Positions 12,467-23,640 are shown, counted from the first letter of the stretch. The stretch: 64,000 bases of DNA from Telopea speciosissima (GCF_018873765.1 NC_057923.1:27437913-27501912); one strand, 5' to 3'. The notes: a model not told the origin generated them from the letters alone. A program made the numbers and translations.

Positions 12467-12544
12467 CTAGGGTTCGTAGGTAATTTAGGTTACATAAAGT
12501 AAGCCAATTAGTCCCTATAAGTTAGTAGTGTGCAGCAAACTTAC
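12467..12544 (-). other. Putative spliceosomal intron between gag and protease, element B
   Basis: On the minus strand the donor is ATAG|GTAAGTTT, a perfect branch-site consensus TACTAAC lies at 12521-12527, and the acceptor is CCCTAG|G. Removing 78 bp joins DVLI to GTLNVST through a Gly codon split after base 1, the same position as in element A (900-1012). The intron has in-frame stops. Confidence 0.65.
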
Positions 12545-13841
12545 CTATCAATACATCGGGGTTTGCCTCAGCTTCTTCATTCGTCATTGCAAACACCTTT
12601 CCTCGAGTCTGATTGTCCCGTGGCTAGAAAGACCTAGCGTAGGGCTGATTCAGCAAGTTGTTGTTGTACCCACGCGTTCTACAATCTCTGGCCATATGCC
12701 CTTCCTTATTGCACTAGTAACACTTAAAGGGTGGAGCAGTAGGTGTTGAGGCTTGGCTCATTTGACTTGTTGCTGGTCAGGTTGGCGAAGCTGCTGTTGT
12801 TGCTTGACTCATTGTCAATTGAGCAGGTCGATTGAATGTGAGGCAGAAAGGGTTCTGACCCACGTTCGGCCTATGATACGGAGTCGAGATGGAATTTGAG
12901 TTGGTTCCGCGGTAAACTTTATTTGGCCAGGCATAGGTCTATAAATTGTTTGGCCTTTTACCCACGGACGACGTCACAGTTTTGTCTTTCTCTTTCTCCT
13001 TAAATCTATCTTCCATGGTTTTCGCCTTGTCGACCATTTGAGCATAATCCCTAATGTCCATGATTGACAACACCGACCCGATCTCAGTCTTGAGTCCTTT
13101 CTCAAATTTCTTCGCCTTACTAACTTCCCCTTTCAGGTGCTCTAGAGCAAAATGGAACAAGTCCTCAAATTGCTATTGATAATCCAGCACTGACTTGGTT
13201 CCTTGGTGCAATGAATTCTACTTCTTTTGTATCCCTGAAACTTTTTGGAAAGTAGTTCTTGAAGAAAACTTCTTTAAATTGCTCCCATGTGGGATTCGGA
13301 TGAGTGGCTTCCAGATTAGGTTTAGTAGCTTTCCACCAGGCTTCGGCTTCATTCTGCAACTGATAACCCACACATATCAACTTTTGTGCGTCCGTGCACT
13401 CCAGTACTTTAAATGCCTTCTCTAGTGCACTAATCCACCATTATGGCTGCATTGCTTTAGAAGTTATTTTGAAAAATGCAGGCGGTTGGAGTTTCTTGAA
13501 TCTTTCCATAACCTTTGTGGTAGAGTTCTCCGATTGGGTGGTGGTGGTGGTGCAGTGCGTTCATGCATCATGGTTGGAAACTGAGTAGACATCTGACCAA
13601 GCAATTCTTGATGTTGTTGCATGGTCCGCATCATAGTGGTCATGAATGCAGTCACGTCACCAGCTGCCATATTTGGCTGAGGTGCAGTAGTAGTGGCTTG
13701 AGCAGCTGCTGGTGCCTCGGGCGAAGCAGCCGATGCTTCAGAATTTTGAGCCTCAGTCCCGTTAGGCAGTTCAACCTCCGGTACAACTCAAGGTTGTTTT
13801 CCTTTACGACCACCACGAGAACTTCTTCTGGTGTTGACCAT
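12545..13841 (-). pseudogene. gag of element B, broken
   Basis: The start is the ATG at 13839-13841 (MVNTRRSSRGGRKGKQP), followed by a TGA where CGA is likely. The Retrotrans_gag core reads YQLQNEAEAWWKATKPNLE and FKEVFFKNYFPKSFRDTKE near 13200-13370, then FEKGLKTEIGSVLSIMDI. A zinc knuckle CX2CX4HX4C (ending NKEGHMARDC) lies at about 12688-12731 with one internal stop. Frameshifts near 13550 and 13180. The Ala/Pro-rich N-terminus (13560-13790) is low complexity. Confidence 0.87.
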
Positions 13842-14136
13842 TGTTGCTTCTCTGAAAAGAGGAGCGTGTTCAATATTCCAATATCGTCCGTATGGATCAA
13901 CAGTTATTTCCTAGCTAGAACAGGTACAAATCTAGTCCACAGTTCCAATGAGTTTCATGAGTCGCACCAATAAGGAGGATTATTAGATATGTTGTCTTGG
14001 TTTATAGTGTGATGTTTTATTTGGTTTTATATTTTGTTTCTCTTTCTTAAGTATTTTATGTATCGATATGCTATGCATGGCACTATATGAGAGATTTCAA
14101 ATTTTTAAATAAAAGACTTTTAATTATTTACCTGGT

Positions 14137-14403
14137 CTAATAGGCAAGCATCTTCAGCTTCTTCCCTGTCACAAACTCCATCGCAAGCAAAAATTCTATA
14201 TCGGCTCTTACCTCTTCAGCTAAAGTCATAAAATAGTCTCGGTCTTCTAGTCCACTAATGGTAGCAATGGCTAAATAAAAATCCAATCGATTCTCGGCTT
14301 GGGGCAACACTAGTCGTATCCATCTCAGTCTCTCTCGTAGATGTCTAATATAAATCATGATGCTGGGGTCTCCAGCCTTGGCTGAGGTAGTAGGTCCTAT
14401 CAT
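14137..14403 (-). CDS. Small open frame of unknown function upstream of gag in element B
   Basis: An 88-codon frame on the sense strand of B starts ATG at 14403 (MIGPTTSAKAGDPSIMIYIR) and ends TAG at 14137. It is rich in Leu/Arg and acidic residues with no motif I recognise. It lies between the antisense ORF and gag, where the leader of the element is expected. Chance cannot be excluded. Confidence 0.25.
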   Translation of the reverse strand: MIGPTTSAKAGDPSIMIYIRHLRERLRWIRLVLPQAENRLDFYLAIATISGLEDRDYFMTLAEEVRADIEFLLAMEFVTGKKLKMLAY

Positions 14404-15231
14404 GGAAAATGGTTCTAAGCATCAGGTCATACTTAATTAAAAGAATTAAGTACATATCTTTTGGAATTTAAATGACTAAGATTCAATAAAATTAATCTTG
14501 GGTTGGCTGGAGGTACCTTAACGTCTAAGTGCTTCGATTGGTTAGACAACCTATTCTCGGTTGACCTAGTCCTCAGGTAAGGTAAGATCTACGCTCCCTA
14601 TACATTGTAATTATGCATACAACATACCTATGTATCTATGTTTGGTTTTGCATTACATCGGACCATTCGGTTCGTACATCATAATATTAGCACATAATAA
14701 CTAAATATTTGATACTCACACCAACTTTTATAGATATAATTATATTTATTTATCCACAAGTTCTTACTCCAATGAGAGAATAAAAGAACGTGTTATATAT
14801 GTCCTACCAAAATTTCCCAAGTAGGAGTTGTCTTCTCTTAACCTTAAGTAATCCATACTTGTTTGATTAATTAATTTAATTATATATTATATTATATTTA
14901 ATTATTTTTTTTATAATTATTTTTTTTTTTACTAAATAAGAAAATTCATATTTTTATGTCCATTAGGGTTATTATGGTCAAATCTCAAGTCCTTATATGC
15001 AAATAGCCCAAATCAGCAAAATTACATTCACTGGGCATTGGACACATCGCCCAGTGCCATCGTCCAGAGAATCGAGGGCGCAGTATATGAGTCCGAGAGG
15101 GGCCCATTTGCATTCTAACTTCTTCTAAACCTCTCTAAACTCCTAGGAAAAGTCTTTGGAGGGTAGTGGGACTCATTCCACACCAAATCCTCACGCTTCC
15201 TTGTGTTCTTCGCAAATCTACACGTGCCTAG

Positions 15232-15349
15232 GTAAGATTTCTTAGTTGTTTTCCCTATTTTAGCTCTTTCTTTTGCTTTCCTAATATTTTAGATAGGGTT
15301 TTGCCAAAATTTCTTACCCTAACTATTTTCTTTTCTTTTCTTTTTGTAG
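15232..15349 (+). other. Predicted 5' UTR intron of the antisense ORF in element B
   Basis: Donor CTAG|GTAAGA, branch-like CTAAC near 15320, a strong pyrimidine tract (CTTTTCTTTTCTTTTT) and acceptor GTAG directly before AAAATG. This is a well-formed plant intron on the strand opposite to gag-pol, ending 3 bases before the ORF's ATG. Confidence 0.55.
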
Positions 15350-15352
15350 AAA

Positions 15353-16726
15353 ATGTCTACAAGCCACCATACAACCAGGAAATCAGTGGCTCAAAAGTGA
15401 CTTTGAGTTGAATCTGAGGATTCCTCATTTTCCTCAGTGCCTCCATCATCTCCTACAGACGATTCTTCTTTGGAGGAACCCAACTTTGACCGGTTTCTCT
15501 TTTCTAGGTACGAACATGCTAAGGAGTGGAAAAACTTTGAATCTCTAAAGATTGTGAATGGTCGGGTGGTCCGGGTAGAGGACTTTCACCAGTATAGTCT
15601 TTATGCTAGGTTCAATGCCCTAGGTTGGGCTTCTATGTTGACACCTACCAAGCCTTGTTATCCCTACTTAGTTCAGTTCTTCTATTGTAACCTATTGCCT
15701 TCTAGTGCACAAGAGTTCGGAGTGGAGAACAGGGTGAAGGGTGTGGACATCCGTCTGACCACTGCTTCACTAGCAGAGATCTTGAGTTTACCTGACTTAG
15801 GAGAGAGGTGTTATTATCAGCCGTGGATGGACATTTCGAAGATGTTTTCTTTGGAGACCAGGAGGAAGGTCTTCAAATCATTGATAGGTTCACAGGACAT
15901 GCCTAGGTCTGAGACTTCTTACAGGCCTAGTGCTTGTGTCATTAGTAGATGCGTGACCTACAACATCTACCCCAAGGGCGGTAATAGGGGTAGTATATCT
16001 ATGTTGAGAGCCTACATCACATATTATCTTTTGGAAGCTGGTAAGGGGGGTCCAGTCATAAACCTCCCATATCTTTTACTTCAGGTAATGCTTTACCATG
16101 CTCGGAACCCAGCTGATGGGAACCTTCCTTATGGGAAGTTCCTTACTCTTGTCTTTCGATATTTTGGGGTTCCATTGGAGGGTGAGCATGCTGAGAAGGA
16201 CAGATCCAGGCCTATTGACAAGACTTCTATTCTGAAGATGAAGGTGCATGGGGAGGATCCACCAGAGGGTGAGGAGCAGATGGGGATGCAGCAGGGAGAT
16301 GAGGGGTTGGATGTAGAGGAGCTGGGAGTGGAGCATGGTGATGATTTGCACGATGAGGGGGTGCAGGGGTTGGAGTAGGGAGACATTGAGGGAGACACCC
16401 AGGTCATGCATGCAGAGGAGCAAGGCATGGGTCAGGGCGACTTTGAGGGCATTGGCACGTAGTACACCAACTTACCTGCCTATAAGGCGACGGGTGCCAC
16501 TAGTTCCCAGATTCCAGGGCCATTAGAGTGGACACAGATGATGACACACTTTCAGAGTCTCGGTACCCAGCTTTCAGATATGGCGACTAGGATGGATCGG
16601 GGCTTTACTTCATTGGAGAGTAGAGTGGGTTCTGTAGAGCAGCGTCTAGATTTTTGGGACAGATTCTACAGGGTTGACTCTACCAAGACACAGCCTCCAC
16701 CTAGTGACTTACTACCTACCGAGTAG
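15353..16726 (+). pseudogene. Antisense extra ORF of element B (457 codons, four stops)
   Basis: One frame runs from ATG 15353-15355 to TAG 16724-16726 on the strand opposite to gag-pol, between the primer site and gag. Stops at 15398 and 15404 (TGA) and at 16376 and 16460 (TAG) are all one C-to-T step from CGA or CAG; otherwise the frame is unbroken. The N-terminal 15 residues are basic, then Ser/acidic. The central region (FHQYSLYARFNALGW, YLVQFFYCNLLP, VKGVDIRLTTASLAEILSLP) resembles the 'putative plant transposon protein' domain found in extra ORFs of plant gypsy elements. An acidic Gly/Glu/Asp stretch follows. The C-terminus (MTHFQSLGTQLSDMATRMDR, then SLESRVGSVEQRLDFW) looks coiled-coil. 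Function unknown; family assignment is from memory. Confidence 0.7.
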
Positions 16727-17011
16727 TTATTGATCAGCTCCTATCAGTCCATCCTACGTGGTTTAGACTATTTCTCTTTTATTCAGCTTATGTATTTTAT
16801 TTTTATTAGCTTATATAACCTTTAGATGTAGTTCTTTATCTTATCAAATCTTGTGTAGTGGCTCGGCCACCTTTGTTTTTATATTAGTCGATTTATGCAT
16901 CTTTTATTTATTTACATCTACCTCCCCTGTAGCTTTTAATTATTACTTGTTTTATTATTTATAGCTTATTAGTCCTAGTTCTGCACTCCATGAATGTAAG
17001 AAGAGCCTCAG

Positions 17012-17023
17012 GCTCTGATACCA
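17012..17023 (-). other. Primer-binding site of element B (initiator Met tRNA)
   Basis: The minus strand reads TGGTATCAGAGC, complementary to the 3' end of plant initiator methionine tRNA, 5 bases from the inner edge of the 5' LTR. It fixes the element's orientation as minus. Confidence 0.92.
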
Positions 17024-17028
17024 AGCTC

Positions 17029-20000
17029 TGTCACACCCCAAACCACCCCCAAGGAGGAGTTGGGTAGGTTACTCGAATTGCATAATGGCAATCTGCCAAA
17101 TCCCACGGATCTAGAAGCAGTGCTTACATTCATGGAACCACATTCATCTCCTTACCATAAGCAAGATCAGAGTGATGCAGATAAACTACAAATCATAATA
17201 ATAAAAAGAAGCATAGTGATACAGGAAATGATGATAACATATACATAAGTAAGATTGTACTGATACATTTCCCAACAACCCACAAAGTAAAGAGTAAAGC
17301 TGACAGAAACAAAGCTAGAACTACCATATACATATATATATATATATACAGGGTGAGATAACTCAACCCCAAAAAGAAATAAAAGAACTACAACCAACTT
17401 CAAACAAAAATGGGGATAAACTCCTAACAAAAACAAAAAGGAGTCCCCAAGAGAAAAGGCATCTCGTGCACTCCTCAACAGTCTTCATCAATGACCACCG
17501 AGAATGTATGCAGGATCGGTATGACCTTCGTCGGGGTCCACACCAACATCATCGTAACAACCAGGACTCTCCTCCTCAAAATGGGCCTCCATGCCATAGC
17601 AGCATCGATCTGCAAAATCATCTAAGAAAAATAATGTATAACAGAGTGTGAGCCCCACCGAGCTCGTGAGCAAATCATATCATCATGCATGCACATGCAA
17701 TCACAATTCACAATTCATATGATCCTACATGATATGCAAGTCCAAATTATTTATTAGCCACCTAGCAATACAACTAAGTCAGGTTTGTGCTACTACAATC
17801 CCCAACACATGTATCCCTGGTGCGGGCTTCTAACCCCTTCCCGCGATACACCCATTAAGTTGTCGAAGAGGACCAGTCAGCTCCCGCATTCGTTCACCAA
17901 GGTCAGCCCGACCAGCCCTCTATGATTAACCTATAGGGCGATCCATTTCGTTTCTCTTTTCTTTTCTTTTCTTTGGCATATAGCCCATATTCACCATTTC
18001 GGTGTTCTTTCTCATTCATTCACCATTCCGGTGTTCTTTTCATTTCTTTTCTCTTTTCACATATTCATATGGTCACCCTCACAGGCATCCAACACCCAAA
18101 CCCCTATTGGCAAGGGTGCGTAGCACGGGTGATGAAACTCTAGCCCCATGTCTATATGGCATCGTATGAGTCGGGTGGTATCAACCGCATCCCATTCTAT
18201 GGGCTACCACAGGCCTCATTTTCAAGCCAACTACGGCATCTAATCTAACATTCACAATCATCATATAAGAATTCACAGTGTTGATCAATAGACAGTCATT
18301 ATGCAGTGATTTGAGTAACTTTAATCAGAAGTAAGTAACACAGCATTCATGATTAAAATTCTTAATTGCCTGCATAGCATCATAATTACACATGCATATA
18401 TGATAATATTATTCACTCACCTGAGTTGGGTTCTAAGACCTCGGTTGCAAACTCAGTTTTAAAAGCAGTCTGGTTGTTGACCTCGAGCGCGGGATCAAAT
18501 CCTAAATACAAATTAGATAATGTCTTATTAAGTTTTCAGTCTATCACAAGCAGTCCTAGGGTTATCCTAAGCTTACTGGGTTGACCCGATGTTCAGTTGG
18601 TTCTCACTTGGAATCACTGGGCCTTACACTGGGCCTTAGGCTCATGTCCGGTGCTTTGGCCAGAGTCAGTGGCACAAGGGTAAAATGATCATTTCCAATA
18701 GTTATACCTGACCCTAGGTCAGATTAGGTTCACAATGTTGTCCATAGCTTGTCTGAGCTGTAGGACCAAGCACAGTAGGGTTTCCTTTACTTGTGGGGCC
18801 CACTAGGGTTTTAAAGTATTTCTTTAATATGGATAGATGTGGGGAAGGGCATTCATGTCATTTCCCACCCTCCCACACAGTCCCACAGCCAATGAGTGAA
18901 ATTCCCCAGGTCTAATTGTAAAAACAGCAGCATTTCCTTCACTGGGCGATGGCTCTGGGCGTTGGGTGCATCGCCCAGTGCCCTCAAATCGACATTGGGC
19001 TGAGTTCTCAAGGTTGGGCTTTTTAGGCTATGCTTAGATCTGATCCCTCTGCATGTTAGGGGGTCAAGTAGCCCCTGGGATAGTCTACCTCATGATCCAA
19101 ATGGATCCTCCATCAGACCCACCATTTGGCTGCCAGAGGCTGCCCAGACAACCCAGTGAATAGTGTCACAGGGTTTTCTTCAAGCATGGATCTCAGTTTC
19201 AGCCACATGCAAGGCTGGATTTACACATGCAACATGGTTCTGGGGCTGCTACCACCTAAGGCTAGGTCTGTGCAACCTTAGCTTGCATCCAGGGTTCCAA
19301 ATCACAAAGCAACAGAGCATCTGGCAGTGCAGTTGTGCACAGCCAGAATTCGGCTCCAAGAACAGTAAACCAAACTCATAAAATTTAAGAAAACTTATAG
19401 ATCTTCCATGCTCTATGCTTGCATGGCAGATCTGGAGCTGTCCAGGGCAAACCCTAGCTATCCTAGGCTACCCAGGGAGCAGAGACACATCAAACATAGA
19501 GAAGAAATGGGGACAGCAAGCATATACAGGTATTTTTATACCTGAGCAAGTCTTAGAGAGCTCGAACCAGCCTTGGTTGGGGGTGGCAGCTCCTCCTCCT
19601 CCTTCCTTCCTCTTCTTCTTTCTTCTTCTCCTTCTTCTTCTTTCTCTCTTCTTTCTCTTCCTTTCTCTCCCATGAAATGAGCAGTAGTAAGAGCTCTAAA
19701 TGAGCCCAAAGCTCATCTATTTATAGGCCCAGGCTTCACTAAGGCTTGTTTGGCTGTGAAGGCCTCTTTTGAAAATCAGTTTTTAAACTGATTCCGAGTG
19801 ATTCTAGGCACACTGGTGGGGTCTATAGTGAACCAAGGATATGAGGTGGTCCCTCAGACTCCCCTCTATCTATGGAGGGTGCCCATGTCCTTATTGGGTG
19901 GTCCCCACAATTAAAAAAACATTAAAATATGTTGTTTCACTCATTGAGCGATGTCACTGGGCCTTGTCTACATCGCCCAGTGCCATCGTCCAGAGAATTC

Positions 20001-20342
20001 TAGCAAGCTAAAATCCAATGGGGCTTGCACAGGGGTTTGACCCTTGGTCAGGGTATTGTCCCCACATACCTTATAGAGGTTTTTATATACTTTTTCAAAA
20101 GTGGGTCCCACAGTTATGGGGAGGAGAGAGATTACCTGGGGTTCAGGCCATACATCATGCAATGAGTTGTACATTTGCAGGGGTCTGCTATCCACCGACT
20201 AACAGGCATGTAGGATGATCCACAGAGGGTTTCCTCATCAATCCAAATCACTAGAGTGATACTCCACAGTGTTCTTGGTTGCCTGATCAGGGGTTCCTGT
20301 CCTTCAATCAAAATTCCAGCCAATCAGGAGCAGGGTTTGACA
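17029..20342 (-). repeat. 5' LTR of element B (right end), 3314 bp
   Basis: It begins TGTCACACCCC on the plus strand and ends GGTTTGACA, and aligns throughout with 3936-9030 minus the C1 insertion. It contains the TATA box CTATAAATAG (minus strand of 19717-19726), a CT-rich tract at 19590-19670 and hairpin motifs at 18940-18980 and 19942-19982. The part near 17488-17673 carries a block also present in LTR K (LTSSV...LDD when translated). Confidence 0.95.
19717..19726 (-). promoter_or_regulatory. TATA box of the element B promoter
   Basis: The minus strand reads CTATAAATAG in the 5' LTR, identical to the box at 8405-8414. Transcription would run leftwards through the primer site into gag. Confidence 0.65.
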
Positions 20343-20347
20343 AAAGA
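20343..20347. repeat. Right target-site duplication of element B (AAAGA)
   Basis: Follows the terminal TTGACA of B. It pairs with GAAGA at 3931-3935 and continues into the element A integrase frame at 20348. Confidence 0.85.
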
Positions 20348-20818
20348 GCTACGCTGACACAAAAAGGAAGGAGCTGGAATTCAATGTGGGAGACAGTGTT
20401 TTCTTGAAGATTGCACCAATGAAAGGAGTAGTAAGATTTGACAACAAAGGGAAGCTTAGCCCCAGATTCATTGGTCTGTTTGAGATTTTGCAGAGGGTTG
20501 AACCAGTAGCTTACCGACTTGTACTACCCCCAACTTTGGCTGGAGTACATGATGTCTTTCACATCTCCTTACTTAGAAAATATGTTACAGACCCATCGCA
20601 CATCCTGAGTTATGAACCGTTGCAACTAAGAGAAGACCTATCCTACGAAGAAACCCCTATTCGTATTTTGGATCGTAAAGAACAAGTCCTACAGAATCGC
20701 ACCATATCATAGGTGAAAGTTCTTTGGAATAATTATGGCTTTCACGAGGCTTCTTGGGAAACAGAAGATGATATGCAGAGAAAGTATCCACAACTTTTTA
20801 CCGATCCAGGTATGTAAA
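20348..20818 (+). pseudogene. C-terminal integrase and chromodomain-like tail of element A
   Basis: This is the second part of the integrase split by B. It reads ELEFNVGDSVFLKIAPMKG, then LSPRFIGLFEILQRVEPVAY, VHDVFHISLLRKYV, ILDRKEQVLQNRT and EASWETEDDMQRKYPQLF, ending at a TAA at about 20816. A TAG at 20710-20712 breaks the frame where Gln is likely. The tail after ILDRKE corresponds to the chromodomain-type end of Tekay elements and matches B's 9043-9240. Confidence 0.9.
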
Positions 20819-20839
20819 GTTCGAGGATGAAATTTTTAT

Positions 20840-20852
20840 AAGGGAGGAAGGA
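20840..20852 (+). other. Polypurine tract of element A
   Basis: AAGGGAGGAAGGA lies immediately before the LTR start TGTAATACCC, downstream of the pol stop. Confidence 0.8.
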
Positions 20853-23437
20853 TGTAATACCCATGCCTAAAATATAAGGGTAATTTGGACTTTTCACTTT
20901 GTGTGCAGAATATGTACCAATAGACCAATGAAGGGTGGAATTTTGGTTGTTAGTGGGCACACTAGAGGTAAAACCTTGCTAGTATTTTATTAGTATTAGT
21001 GTAGGGTATGCTTGTTTATTTATTTATTTTTCCTTCTTTGTGCATGGATATATGTTGCTAGTATCTAAATATATTTATTTATACATTTATTAATATCTAA
21101 GAGAGGTTAGGCTAGTGGTTAGGACCCTATATGGACTTCAAGAGGTCAAATGATCAATTCTTGAGGGAAGCAATTAAAAGGAATTTTATTTGTTTTGCTT
21201 TCGGTAGTTTACACAATATTGACTTTTGACTTGGGTACTATGGATCGATACTGAAAGGAAAAGAGAGATTCCCTTGTCAAGGTGTGCTTGAGAAATTGAG
21301 ATAAATTAAGGGAAGGGAGAGAATTAAAAAACATAAAGTTTTATGAATTAATAAACTGTAAAATGAATTAAAAAATTAAAACTTAAAATTTATTAAAAGG
21401 GAGTTGAAACCTATTCCAAGAAATAAAGAAAGATTGAAGAAGAAGAAATAAAGAACAAATAAAGAACAAATAAAGAACAAATAAAGAAGAAGAAATAAGG
21501 AGAAAAAGAGAGAAGGAAAGAAAGTTTTACGTAAGAGCAAGAGAGAAGGCTTCTTGAGGTTGTATTGTTACAGTGTACAGTTTTGGACAGATTCTGTCTA
21601 CTGTTAGAAAAATAACTGTATTTCATAATCAGTGAGGATTTTGGGCCCCAATTTCTGTGGGATTATGGATGACATTTAGATGAAATATTGTTTCAAATTT
21701 AAGGCCCATCCAATTTCGTTTGGTATCCCATCTGAATGAGAACTTGGGACTAGTCTGCTGTCTTGGCAGAATTTGAACTGAACTTGGGAATAATGAAAGC
21801 CCAACTAATACTTGGAATTTAGACTTGAAATTTGGTGTGAATCATTATATATAGTCTGATTTAATACAAATAAAATTTGGATTAAAATAGGTTTGGGATA
21901 TGGTATTTATGTATCTTTTAAATCTGTTGTGCAGATTCTGGCAGAATCTGTGCACTAAGATTGAAACAAATGATTTAAATATAAAATATGAGAATTTGGA
22001 GATGATTTTTTGTGGAGATCTTGGTATTAGGATAAATTGGTCCCCTATAAATTTTGAGAGTCTCTAGATATGTACAAGTGGGGAAAATATTATAATTTGA
22101 GGGCTGTCCGTGTTTACAAGTTGGGTACAGCTTTGTAAGGGTACATAAACCTATTGATTATGCTATTTATGATCTATGTAGGGGATATTGGATCATTATT
22201 TTTGTGATTTGAAGTGCAGTGAGAATTGACTTAAAACTTGCAAAGGTGAGTGAGACCCTGTAGAACCTATGTATTATTTTCATAGACAAATCTCTTTTCT
22301 TTGATTTGTCGTTTTATGAAATTTCATGCTTTGAAGCAACATGACTATTTGTGCATAATTGTCTTGAAGTGTATTTTGAAGTATTATGCATGTTTTGAAA
22401 TATAATTTGATTTCTATGGAAAGATTGCATGAGTTTTACTTTATTAAAAGTATGATGAGACTTGTCATTTTATAAGATATGATTTGAATGTAATATTGTT
22501 GGACTGCAACCCTTCCAACAAGGGTTTATGTGTTGGAGTGGATTGTTGAGCACAGAAGTGAGGCAAGAACGTGACGTTTAAGGACATGGTCCGGTTCTGT
22601 GAGCCAAGAGCTCGAAGCTCACAATTCCATTATATTTAGGTATGTGGACCAAGGGGTGAGGCAAGAGCGTGACGTTTAAGGAATGTGGTTTCCCCTCCAT
22701 AGGAGCCCGTTACCGGTTCTGTGAGCCAAGAGCTTGAGTCCCATCCCATTGGTTATATTGATGATATGTTGATTTTTAGCAGTGCCACTTTATGAATCTA
22801 CTGAGCCTATTAATTGGAATTTGTGTTATGAACATTTGAACTCATGACATGTTTTACTGGAATTTGTGATATTTTCAGATTTATATAACATATGTTTTGA
22901 GATTCTATTACATTTCTGGATATGCATGTGTTTACCGATATTTATGTTCTGTTTTTCCTTACTCATTAAGCTTTCCCCAAGCTTACCCATTTATTTAAAC
23001 ACACAGAGAAGGAGCCATGCTCATGTGATGAGTGCACTGGAGTTGTTGGAGGAGATGATACTCAGATTGGGGATGATTAGAAAATTTATGGAATCATTTA
23101 CCTTCTTTTATTTGGAATGGTTGTAATGATTTTGGATTTGGATTTGACCTTGATACATGGTTTATTTTAATATTTGGATGGATGGATGTAATGGGGATTT
23201 ATTCTTACTTTTAGTTGTGGTGCCACCAACACCTTAGTTTTGAATATTCGAATTCATATTAATCGAATGTTGAATTTAACTGTTTAAGTCTTCCGTTATG
23301 TTATATGATGGTATTATTGAGGATTTATTTAGAGATTATGACTAATGGTTCAATTTTGGTTCATCTATCTAAAACCATTTCGATCTTGTGGATTTGTGTG
23401 AAGACCCTTACCCCTAGGCCGGTTTGGGGGCGTTACA
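20853..23437 (+). repeat. 3' LTR of element A, 2585 bp
   Basis: It begins TGTAATACCC and ends GGGCGTTACA, terminal inverted repeats typical of Tekay/Del LTRs. A TATA box TTATATATAG is at 21845-21854. Internal features are an array of an AATAAAGAAC-like 10-mer (about 21447-21490) and two copies of a segment with GTGACGTTTAAGGA and CCGGTTCTGTGAGCCAAGAG (about 22560-22640 and 22655-22740). The block CCAACAAGGGTTT at 22515-22527 is shared with the LTRs of B and K. The next five bases, GTGCA (23438-23442), are the predicted target duplication. Confidence 0.88.
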
Positions 23438-23443
23438 GTGCAT

Positions 23444-23640
23444 GACCTCAGGGTCAGGAAGGTCCTCATCCGTGAGGAAGCAAAGACCTCACCCGTTAGG
23501 CACCCTTCCTGACCTTAGGATCAGGAAGGTCCTCATCCATGAGGAAACAAAGACCTCACCCGTGAGGCACCCTGCCTGACCTCAGGGTCAGGAAGGTCCT
23601 CATCTGTGGGGACCAAAAGGCCTTTACCCGCGAGGTGGAT
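23444..23640. repeat. 67-bp tandem repeat, almost three copies
   Basis: Copies start at 23444, 23511 and 23578 with GACCTCAGGGTCAGGAAGG or close variants, followed by TCCTCATCCGTGAGGAA and AAAGACCTCACCCG. The junction CCTGACCTCAGGGTCAGG is an imperfect palindrome. The last copy is cut short and diverges after about 23620. Confidence 0.9.

Larger units (their letters stand above)
3936..20342 (-). mobile_element. Element B: 16.4-kb Tekay/Del-like Ty3/gypsy retrotransposon
   Basis: The two LTRs (3936-9030, enlarged by a solo LTR, and 17029-20342, 3314 bp) are nearly identical and both end TGTCA...TGACA. On the minus strand the order is 5' LTR, primer site, antisense extra ORF, gag, intron, PR, RT, RH, IN, chromodomain, polypurine tract, 3' LTR. 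The primer site matches the initiator Met tRNA 3' end. Several stops and frameshifts make this copy non-autonomous now. Without C1 (1789 bp including one target copy) its left LTR is about 3306 bp. Confidence 0.95.
1..23437 (+). mobile_element. Element A: Tekay/Del-like Ty3/gypsy chromovirus, 5' end outside window, split by element B
   Basis: The order gag, protease, RT, RNase H, integrase, chromodomain-like tail on the plus strand is that of a Ty3/gypsy chromovirus. The body is visible at 1-3935 and 20343-20852, and the 3' LTR at 20853-23437. Element B interrupts the integrase at 3936-20342: the reading at 3920-3935 (RQK) resumes at 20348 (SYADTKRKE), as in uninterrupted integrases. All domains carry stops or frameshifts, so A is a dead copy. 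Its 5' LTR lies left of base 1. Family placement comes from domain order and LTR style; a phylogeny was not possible. Confidence 0.9.

Noticed and set aside
14137-14403. Interpretation of the 88-codon frame as the true gag start
   Set aside because: Gag has its own ATG at 13841 in a different context and the sequence shows no gag motif; kept only as a low-confidence ORF.
16076-16428. Minus-strand frames opposite the antisense ORF
   Set aside because: Low-complexity mirror of the acidic repeat region of the plus frame.
23444-23640. CRISPR-like direct repeats
   Set aside because: Repeats are contiguous without unique spacers, and the DNA is plant nuclear.
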